Shown here: piece by piece, positions 25,391 through 32,624 of the stretch | How the letters are laid out: the number at the start of each line of letters is the position of its first letter | Position numbering within the stretch: position 1 is the first letter of the stretch | NCBI RefSeq assembly: GCF_022023855.1 | Contig: NZ_CP059453.1 | Location: 312,001 to 376,000, forward strand | DNA: 64,000 nt | Source: Azospirillum brasilense | GTDB taxonomy: Bacteria > Pseudomonadota > Alphaproteobacteria > Azospirillales > Azospirillaceae | Direction of reading: 5' to 3' | Made by a program: the position numbers and the translations under genes | Notes under the pieces: model-generated | What the model was told of the DNA's origin: nothing | Database searches by the model: none | Seen by the model: only the letters and a program-made list of their open reading frames with translations

Positions 25391-28300
25391 ATGCCGTCCC
25401 GCACGCGCCGGAGACTGATCGTTGTCGCGTCCGAATCCCCGTCCTCCACCCCGCCCTCCACCCCGGTGGAGGCGAGCATGGACGCAGTGGCCGCCGCCGC
25501 GACGGCGCTGGGCCTGCCGGTGACGGTGGCGTCCCAACGCGACGCAATGCGCGGCTGGACCGCCGCCGCCGTCCACCCGCTCCAACCATTTCAGACCGCC
25601 TGGCTGCGGATGGTCCGGGAGTCCTCCCTGGGGATCGAAGCACCCGGCGAGCGGGCCACCGCCCAGACCGCCGCCATGGACCGGCTGTTCGTGGCGGACG
25701 ACGGAAACGCGGCACTGCTGGGCGTGGCGCCGGGAGCGATCTATGAAGGCGAGCGCTTTCCCCTTCCCGACGACCGGCTGAACGCCGCCCTTGATCTGTT
25801 GAAGCAGGCGTTGCGCGTCGTCGGAGAGGCGAAGGACGACAAGCCCATCGGGGACGATGCCATTTCGCGCCGGCTGCGCGACGCCCGCGACGTTCTGATG
25901 CCGCTGATCGACGCGTTCGCCGGACCGGAGGAGGCTGGCGGCACCGCCCCCTTTGCGGGGGAGCGGCGACAGCTGCTCGGCCTCGACCAGGACATTGCGG
26001 CGGCGCGAAGCTGGGACGCGGTGACGGCCATCGTGGCGGGCCTTGCCCGGATCACCGACGCGCTGGGCGACGCGACGCAGGCCGTCGGGGGCGTTCATCT
26101 GTCCTACGCCGCCGAAGCCGCCTGCCGCCTCCGGCTCGCCATCCGGTTCAAGGTCCGGCATGATCGCCCGCTGCCCGCGGACCGGCTGGCCGCCGCCGAC
26201 CGCGCGATGACCCGTCTCCTCAACGGCGGCTATCCGCAACTGGCGGGGTGGATGCGCAGCCGCTTGCGGACGTTGGCGCAGCGGATGGCGGAAACCGATC
26301 CGTCCGGAAACAGCCGGTTCATCGTCCTGGAGGATGGAGGCGAAGGCGCGGACGGCTGGACCGTCCAGCTGCTCGTCAACCCCAGCCTGCCGGCGCCGTC
26401 CTGGTTCGCCCTGTTCCAGCGTCTGCACAACATCCTTGTCATGGCGCTGTTCTCGCTCAAGCTGGAGCTGTACGGGCTGCTGCACCGGCTCGCCGGCGCG
26501 ACGCCCGCGGAACTCCCAGCGGACGACGCAGGCAGCGGGGTGACGGAGGACGGGGTGACAGGCATCGGAAGCCGGGGTGCCTCGGACTACGGGCGCAACG
26601 GCTGCGCCGCCGTTCTGGTCGACGTGACCATCCCGCGTCACGGCACGCTGGCCGTTCAGCAGCAGTGGCGGCGCTTCACCGGAGACGTGCGGCTTGAGGA
26701 CGGCCTGCCCCGCCCAGGAGAGGCCTACCGGATCACCTCCGCCCTGCAGGCGATCAATGCGCTGTGCCAATCCTCGCTCCCGCCGGAGAATGCCGTTCCG
26801 GCGCTGATCACGCGGCTTCACGGCCTGCTGGCCTGCCAGGATCGGGCGACGGCGGACGGCATCGCGGCGATCCGCGCCCGCATCCGCGAGGGCGTCGTCC
26901 CCCTGTCGCTGAAGGCCATCGACGGATTTGACGACGCCACGGTCCAGCGGCTGCTCGTCGTGATGCTGGAGCAGGTCTGCCAGGGCTACGGTCTTGCCAC
27001 AGACAAGGCGCTGGCGGCGGCCTTCGACGGCTGGTTCGCCGCCCAGCTTCCCGATTACGCGGAGCTGGCCACCCTGCCTGAGACGGTCTCGGAGGCGATC
27101 AGGGCGGCCAAGAGCGAAGGAGCCTGGAGCGACGGGGCCGCGGCCACCGCGAGCGCCGTGGGCTTCGGCCTGTGGGTGTCGACGGTCATGGAGGACCATA
27201 TCGAGAAACGCGCGTCCTTCCTGCGCGCCCGCTTCGACGCCCCCGACACGCTGGCCACCCTGGCAGCGACGCTGAAAAGCCCGGACGTCCAACCGATGAT
27301 CGAAGGTCCCTGGGCGGCGGTTCTGCATCTGGAGCATTCCGGGCCGCGGCGGGAAAAAGCCGCGACGGCGGCCCCCCTCGCCATCCTGCTCCAGGACGGC
27401 GAGACCGGGCGCCAACCGGACGAACTGCTCACCGCCACCGCCCCGCTGATCGAGGGTTGGCTGGTCACTCACGGCAGCAACCTCGCGCTGAAGCGCGACG
27501 GCGGGCGGCTGGTCATCGTCGGGAACGCCGAGGTGGATCTCGGCCCCTTCCGCTACGCCCCGGTCGGGGCCACACTCTCCGTGACGGCTGCCGCGGAAGG
27601 CGGGCCACCCCTCTCGCTGCTCGCCGGAGTGCCCGTCACCGCCCTGTCCGACACGATCCGGTCGGTCTGCGAAAGCGTGGTGCTGACGGACGATGTCGCC
27701 GTGCACAACCGGCTGGCCGGCACGCTGAACGCCTTGATCGACGCAAGCCTGCGCACCGGAATGCCGGAAGGCGCCGATCCGTCGCTGGAGGCTCTGCGCC
27801 AGGGCCGATGCCGCCATCTGATGCTGAGCAGCGCGGAGCTGGCGCAGGGCGCCGACGCCGATTACCCGCGAAGCTATTATCCCGACGACGCCGTAAGGAT
27901 CACGCTGGGCGCCAATCCGGCGGAGGTCGCGCTCCAGCTTTCCGACCTCGTCAAGGGGTCCACCGGCCGGACCCTCAGGCTGCTGGTCGTCAACCAGGGA
28001 AGCGGCGGCGGCGACCGCCTGTCGCCGGGGCCGTGGACGACGGAGGAGATGGTCCGCAGCATCGTGAAGCCGCTGACGCAGTCGGGGCTGGAAGCCCGGA
28101 CGATCATTCTGGACTATCCGATGTCGGTGGCGGCGATGCCGGCCTTCGCACCGCTGTGCGCCCCGGCCGGCCGGATCATCGGCATCATCTACGGCGGCAC
28201 CGAACCCGTCATGGACCGCGGCCTGTGGGAGTCGGTCCGCCCGGCGCTTGCCGACAACGACGCGAAGGCCGCCGACACGGTCATTGACGAGACCATCGAG

Positions 28301-30514
28301 AGACGGATCGGGTGGCTGACCACGGGCATGACGGGTCAAGTCCATCTGAAGAGCTTCCTCACCGCCACGGACGCGGAGATCAACACCTATCTGACCGGTG
28401 ATCCCGACGGGCGGGACGCGGTGTCGCTCCTGCGCTGCCTCAAGCCGCTCGGCGAGACGCTCGGCAGTCCCGACGCGCCGCTCGACCGCATTGAGACCAT
28501 GCTGCGGACTCTGCGGACCACGCCCCTTCCCTGGAACGACTTCGCCGACGCGGACAAGGCTGTTCTGAAGGATTTCCCGACGGAGGTCGGGGCGATGACG
28601 ACGGATGCCCTGGAGCAACTGCGCACCCGGCTGCGCAGCCGGGTGGTGGAGGTTCTCACCGATCCCGTCTGGGGGATTGGCCTGGACCCGAAGGCGCTGG
28701 CCGACCTGCCCCTGTTCAGATCGAAAATGTCCGGATCGGAATCGGATGATCTGTGGAGCCGGCTCGACAGCCGCTGGGCCCATCTGCTGGCCCTTGACCC
28801 CAGCCTGTCGCGCTGCCCGTCCCGGATCGCGCTCTACGGCGCCCGGACCGGCGAGCTTTGCCTCGACGCCGCCTTCGAAACCTTCGACGGCAAGCTGGAG
28901 GGGATGCTCCGCCGCGCGGCGCCGTCCGCCGACCGGCAAGCCACCGAAGCCCTGGCGGAACTGCGGCGCGGGCCGGGCAATGCGACGCTTCGGTGGGTCG
29001 AGAACCTCGCCCAGAGTCCCGGCTCGGGCCGGGCGTGGGAGGGGTTCATGCACAGCGCCACCCAGGCCCAGGAGGAATTTGGATTCTCCAAGCTGGAGGC
29101 GAAACGCCGCCAAATGATCAAACCGGGCAGGTACCGCCCGCCGGCGCTGTTGCCGAACCGTCCGCCGACCAAAACGACCGAGGCGAAGGAAGCGGCGCAG
29201 GCCCTCAACGAGCGCCTCGCGCATGACCCGTCCTACGAGGAAAATCTGGCGCTTCTGCGCTCCGACACGGGCATGACGTTCTACGTGATGGGTTTCAGCG
29301 CCATGGGTCAGGGCGATACCGCCTTCATCGTGCGCACGGTCGGTCTGCTCCAGGGACTCGGTTTGAAAGCGACTGGAGTGAAGGAGGAAAACAGCGCCTT
29401 CTCCCCCGGCACCTCCTTCAACGCCAACCGGTTCATGACTTCAGAAACCATGCTGGAGAAGATCAAGCCTGGGGATTTCGTGATCGAGGGGCCGTTGTCC
29501 GATCCGGTCATGTTCAAAGACACATCACTGCCCACGCAGGTGGATGTGATGCGCAAAACCAATCTCAAGTTGGAAGAGGTCCGCAATCTGCGGCTCTATG
29601 AATACGGCACCCTCGATTACCGGGGAGGCCAATTGGTGCAATCGGAAAGGCAGAATGGGACAACGCCGGCTTCAAAGATGAACGTGGTCAACTTCGCCAA
29701 CGATCCGCATCACGCCTTCATGGGCATGGGGCATGGTGAAATCGGCGCCTTCTACAATTCGAGAAGCCGGTCCGGTCCGGTCGATCTGCCCGCCGTGCTG
29801 AAGGCGTTTGCCGAGACCAGCCGGACCACCTCTGAAATTCTCCGGCTCATTGACGGCAACCCCGCCATCTACATCGGTTACGCCAACACGGTGCCCAGCG
29901 TTCAGGGCTGGATCAACGCGGTCAGCGCGCATGTGGCCGGGACCGGCGGCCCGGCGCTGATCATCGGGCTCTATGGCGCGACCAAGATCGCCAAGCCGTT
30001 CCAGATGGACCGAAGCGACGCGCTCTTCGTCAATGACCGCATTCCCAATTCCGAAGGGAAGACCGGTCAATTGACGACGTTGACGGCCAAAGTCAAATCC
30101 AGCTCCACGGTCATCATCTCGGACAGCGTGCCGGCCCCGGTCATGAACGCGCTGCAATGGCAGGCCAAGCCGCTCACGCTGGCGACCGGCAATTATTCTC
30201 TGTCCGAGGCGATCGAGAACGGGCATTTCCCGATCTACGAACGTTTGATTTTCAATGCCGGGGTCGAGATCGCCTTCGAAGGCCAAGTCGACCATGCCCT
30301 GAAAGAGTTGAATTTGAAGGAAACGGACTTCGGAGGCGCGATCAAACAGCTCGTCGGCGTCCAACCGGAATCGCTGAACAGGTCCAAGGTCGACGCCATT
30401 GGCATCGTTCTGGACCACCCCGATGACGTGAGGATGCTCATGGCCGTGATCGAGGCCAACACGGACATCACGCCCGGTCTGGTGGCGCGCTTGGCCAATC
30501 TGATGCGGATCTGA
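25391..30514 (+). CDS. Giant uncharacterised protein of the R-body locus (1707 aa)
   Basis: I do not recognise the full-length family. There is no signal peptide or membrane span. Residues 1 to about 830 look like a helical Ala/Leu-rich region. Around 855-930 an alpha/beta stretch (TLRLLVVNQGSGGG ... ARTIILDYPMSVAAM ... RIIGIIYGG) vaguely recalls CHAT/caspase-like folds but lacks the His-Gly and Cys signatures. A Pro-rich linker (RPPALLPNRPPTKTTEAKE, about 1245-1265) separates a C-terminal domain (about 1295-1707). This begins YVMGFSAMGQGDTAFIVR and later carries VIISDSVPAPVMNAL and TGNYSLSEAIENGHFPIYE, a pattern reminiscent of GT-B glycosyltransferases. It is the last gene of the reb row and ends at a strong terminator. 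A cargo or toxin role is inference. Confidence 0.6.
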   Translation: MPSRTRRRLIVVASESPSSTPPSTPVEASMDAVAAAATALGLPVTVASQRDAMRGWTAAAVHPLQPFQTAWLRMVRESSLGIEAPGERATAQTAAMDRLFVADDGNAALLGVAPGAIYEGERFPLPDDRLNAALDLLKQALRVVGEAKDDKPIGDDAISRRLRDARDVLMPLIDAFAGPEEAGGTAPFAGERRQLLGLDQDIAAARSWDAVTAIVAGLARITDALGDATQAVGGVHLSYAAEAACRLRLAIRFKVRHDRPLPADRLAAADRAMTRLLNGGYPQLAGWMRSRLRTLAQRMAETDPSGNSRFIVLEDGGEGADGWTVQLLVNPSLPAPSWFALFQRLHNILVMALFSLKLELYGLLHRLAGATPAELPADDAGSGVTEDGVTGIGSRGASDYGRNGCAAVLVDVTIPRHGTLAVQQQWRRFTGDVRLEDGLPRPGEAYRITSALQAINALCQSSLPPENAVPALITRLHGLLACQDRATADGIAAIRARIREGVVPLSLKAIDGFDDATVQRLLVVMLEQVCQGYGLATDKALAAAFDGWFAAQLPDYAELATLPETVSEAIRAAKSEGAWSDGAAATASAVGFGLWVSTVMEDHIEKRASFLRARFDAPDTLATLAATLKSPDVQPMIEGPWAAVLHLEHSGPRREKAATAAPLAILLQDGETGRQPDELLTATAPLIEGWLVTHGSNLALKRDGGRLVIVGNAEVDLGPFRYAPVGATLSVTAAAEGGPPLSLLAGVPVTALSDTIRSVCESVVLTDDVAVHNRLAGTLNALIDASLRTGMPEGADPSLEALRQGRCRHLMLSSAELAQGADADYPRSYYPDDAVRITLGANPAEVALQLSDLVKGSTGRTLRLLVVNQGSGGGDRLSPGPWTTEEMVRSIVKPLTQSGLEARTIILDYPMSVAAMPAFAPLCAPAGRIIGIIYGGTEPVMDRGLWESVRPALADNDAKAADTVIDETIERRIGWLTTGMTGQVHLKSFLTATDAEINTYLTGDPDGRDAVSLLRCLKPLGETLGSPDAPLDRIETMLRTLRTTPLPWNDFADADKAVLKDFPTEVGAMTTDALEQLRTRLRSRVVEVLTDPVWGIGLDPKALADLPLFRSKMSGSESDDLWSRLDSRWAHLLALDPSLSRCPSRIALYGARTGELCLDAAFETFDGKLEGMLRRAAPSADRQATEALAELRRGPGNATLRWVENLAQSPGSGRAWEGFMHSATQAQEEFGFSKLEAKRRQMIKPGRYRPPALLPNRPPTKTTEAKEAAQALNERLAHDPSYEENLALLRSDTGMTFYVMGFSAMGQGDTAFIVRTVGLLQGLGLKATGVKEENSAFSPGTSFNANRFMTSETMLEKIKPGDFVIEGPLSDPVMFKDTSLPTQVDVMRKTNLKLEEVRNLRLYEYGTLDYRGGQLVQSERQNGTTPASKMNVVNFANDPHHAFMGMGHGEIGAFYNSRSRSGPVDLPAVLKAFAETSRTTSEILRLIDGNPAIYIGYANTVPSVQGWINAVSAHVAGTGGPALIIGLYGATKIAKPFQMDRSDALFVNDRIPNSEGKTGQLTTLTAKVKSSSTVIISDSVPAPVMNALQWQAKPLTLATGNYSLSEAIENGHFPIYERLIFNAGVEIAFEGQVDHALKELNLKETDFGGAIKQLVGVQPESLNRSKVDAIGIVLDHPDDVRMLMAVIEANTDITPGLVARLANLMRI

Positions 30515-30614
30515 CGGCTTGCCGCCCGACAACGTGCCTGAAGCCTGTCAATATCTTCCGACGCCCGGCACACAATCCGCTCACCGATGCGGGCCTGCGA
30601 ACCGACGCACGAAT

Positions 30615-30654
30615 GAAACGGGCCCGCCGGGAGAAAATCCGGCGGGCCCGTTTC
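30615..30654. terminator. Strong bidirectional terminator closing the R-body locus
   Basis: GAAACGGGCCCGCCGG (30615-30630) and CCGGCGGGCCCGTTTC (30639-30654) form a perfect 16-bp stem with an 8-nt loop. The outer AAA/TTT pairs supply short U-tracts on both strands. It lies between the convergent 1707-residue gene and the AraC-type regulator. Confidence 0.85.
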
Positions 30655-30668
30655 CACGATTCCCCCGA

Positions 30669-32330
30669 TCAGCCGCGCGCGGGGGTTCCCGGCAGGTTGC
30701 GCCGGTATTCCCGAGGGCTCTGCCCGACGATACGGCGGAAGCTTTTCTCGAAATGGCTGAGGTCGCCGTAGCCGACGTTCATCGCCACTTCGGTGATAGG
30801 GAGGCGGCGATCCGCGGCCAGGATTTCCTGCGCCTTGTGAATGCGGATGCGGCCGAGCAGACCCTTGAAGGAGGTGTGAAGCTCCGTCCGGAACAGGTAG
30901 CTGAGGTGAGACGGGCTGACATGGGCTTGCCGGGACAGCTCGTCCAGCGTGATCGGATCGGCGAAGCGCTCGCCCAGGAACACCAGCGCCTTGCGCAAGC
31001 CGCCGTGCAGCCGGGCCAGCGCCGCCGGGTCCCGGGTCAGCGCGCAATACACCCAGTGGTCGGCAGGCGCCGGGGTCGGCGGGGGAACCGGCGCGGCCTC
31101 CGACTGGCCAACCGATTGGTCAGCCGGTTGGATGGTGGACTCCGCGTAGGCCGGCATGGCGCCGCCGACCATCCAGGGGGCGTGGCGGCGCACGTCGCCA
31201 TGGCGGATCGGCTTGCCTCCGGTCATCACCGCAAGCCGGGCGATCACCCGCTCCAGCTCGAACAGGTTCTCCGGCCAGCTGTGGGCCTTGCACAGGGCGA
31301 TCAGCTCGTCAGTCCGCGTCTCGTCGGCGCGTCCGCCGTGGCGATCCAGGGCGGCGAGGACCAGCGGCTCGATATCCGCGGGCCGGTCGCGCAGCGGCGG
31401 CACGGTGGCGCACAGGAAATCCAGCTCGGCCAGCAGCGGACGGGAGAACCGCCCCTCCTCCGCCAGCCGCCGCAGGTCGGCGGTCGTCGAGGCGATCACC
31501 CGCAGGCTCCCCATTCCGTTGGCCATCCCGCTTGTCATCCCGTTGCCCGCCCCATTGCCGGAGTGCGTCCAGCCGCCCGGCGCGTCGAGCCATTGACCGA
31601 GCTGGGACGGCATGTGCTGGACGATCTGCCCCTGAAGGGCCGGCGTCATCTCGTCCACGCCGCTGAGGAACAGGGTGCCCCCGGCGGCCCGCGCGAACCA
31701 GTCGGCGGGAGTCCCCGCCGGGTCCGCCCCGTTGATCTGGACGAAGGGGCCGTCGCGCCGCGGTCCGCAGCCGTGGATCGCCGCGGCGAGCTGCGCCTTC
31801 TCCGTTCCGAACTCCCCGGTCAGCAGGACGGGGAGCGCGCTGTGCGCGGCCTGTTCCAGAAAGGCGTCCAGTTCGCGCAGCGCCTGGCTCATGCCGACCA
31901 TCATCAGGGGCCGCCCGAACCGCCGCTCCGCCCAGCGCCGCACCTCGTAGCGCTTGGCCAGATAGCCGCACTGGCGGGCGACGTCCTGCAGAATGGGCGC
32001 TTCGGGCGCGGCGCCGTCCGGCGCATGGTCGAGAACCAGCCGCATCTCGCCGACCGGCGCGTCGGCGTAGGTGATGGGCACCACCACCGCCTCCGGGTCG
32101 GCCGCGGCGTCGTTGGGGTCGCCGTCCGCCGTCCAGCAGAGACGGCCGCCCGCCCGGTCCTGGGCGAGCACCAGCGTGCCCATGTCCTGGAGCCACAGCG
32201 CTCCGCCGCGCAGCGGCGCGCGGTCGGCCAGCCGGTCCATCAGCCCGCCGATCAGGTCCGGCAGGCTGCGGAAATCGGCCGAGGCCGGGTGTAGGATCTC
32301 GTCCAGCGTGCCACAGACCGATACAGTCAT
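30669..32330 (-). CDS. AraC-family regulator with GAF-like and degenerate sigma54-activator AAA domains
   Basis: A 553-residue protein. An N-terminal GAF-like region (about 20-125) is followed by an AAA+ module of sigma54-activator type (about 140-390). A Pro/Ala linker and a C-terminal AraC helix-turn-helix pair follow (about 440-545, LDELSRQAHVSPSHLSYLF and PITEVAMNVGYGDLSHFEKSF). The AAA part is degenerate. Walker A reads GEFGTEK instead of GExGTGK, Walker B reads GGTLFLSGVDE, and the GAFTGA loop that contacts sigma54 is absent. It probably binds DNA through the AraC domain. It is convergent with the reb row and likely regulates it. AGGAGG precedes the ATG; the longer upstream reading is rejected. 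Confidence 0.8.
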   Translation of the reverse strand: MTVSVCGTLDEILHPASADFRSLPDLIGGLMDRLADRAPLRGGALWLQDMGTLVLAQDRAGGRLCWTADGDPNDAAADPEAVVVPITYADAPVGEMRLVLDHAPDGAAPEAPILQDVARQCGYLAKRYEVRRWAERRFGRPLMMVGMSQALRELDAFLEQAAHSALPVLLTGEFGTEKAQLAAAIHGCGPRRDGPFVQINGADPAGTPADWFARAAGGTLFLSGVDEMTPALQGQIVQHMPSQLGQWLDAPGGWTHSGNGAGNGMTSGMANGMGSLRVIASTTADLRRLAEEGRFSRPLLAELDFLCATVPPLRDRPADIEPLVLAALDRHGGRADETRTDELIALCKAHSWPENLFELERVIARLAVMTGGKPIRHGDVRRHAPWMVGGAMPAYAESTIQPADQSVGQSEAAPVPPPTPAPADHWVYCALTRDPAALARLHGGLRKALVFLGERFADPITLDELSRQAHVSPSHLSYLFRTELHTSFKGLLGRIRIHKAQEILAADRRLPITEVAMNVGYGDLSHFEKSFRRIVGQSPREYRRNLPGTPARG

Positions 32331-32544
32331 CGCACCGCCTCCTTGGTAAAGCCGTGCCGCATCTTCCGCGCACGCCGGACCCTGAAGACAAATGCATGCA
32401 TCGCGGAGCCGCGATGGCGGTAATCGGATTGATAAGATCGAATCATGACCGGAATCACCTGCCGCCGTTTCAGACAATGGGTTCACAGCCAATCGACGCT
32501 TCATGGCGTCAGGGCGTGAAGTCTTCGGCAGACCGGCTTTTTTT

Positions 32545-32597
32545 CCGGACAAACAAATGGGCCGCCCGGCGTCCGGTGTCCCGGCGCCGGGCGGCCC
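32545..32597 (-). terminator. Terminator of adhE
   Basis: GGGCCGCCCGGCG (32559-32571) pairs perfectly with CGCCGGGCGGCCC (32585-32597). It lies about 30 bp after the adhE stop and is followed on the minus strand by the T-rich ATTTGTTTG. Confidence 0.75.
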
Positions 32598-32624
32598 GTC
32601 AGGCCTAGATCAGCGTGTAAGGAG

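Noticed and set aside
27961..28200. CHAT/caspase-like protease in the middle of the giant protein
   Set aside because: The His-Gly and Asp-x-Cys signatures are missing (NQGSGGG and LDYPMS instead), so I mention it only as a weak fold resemblance.
24836..29224. 1462-codon minus-strand open frame
   Set aside because: Antisense shadow of the R-body-locus genes in G+C-rich DNA; no motif and no ribosome binding site.
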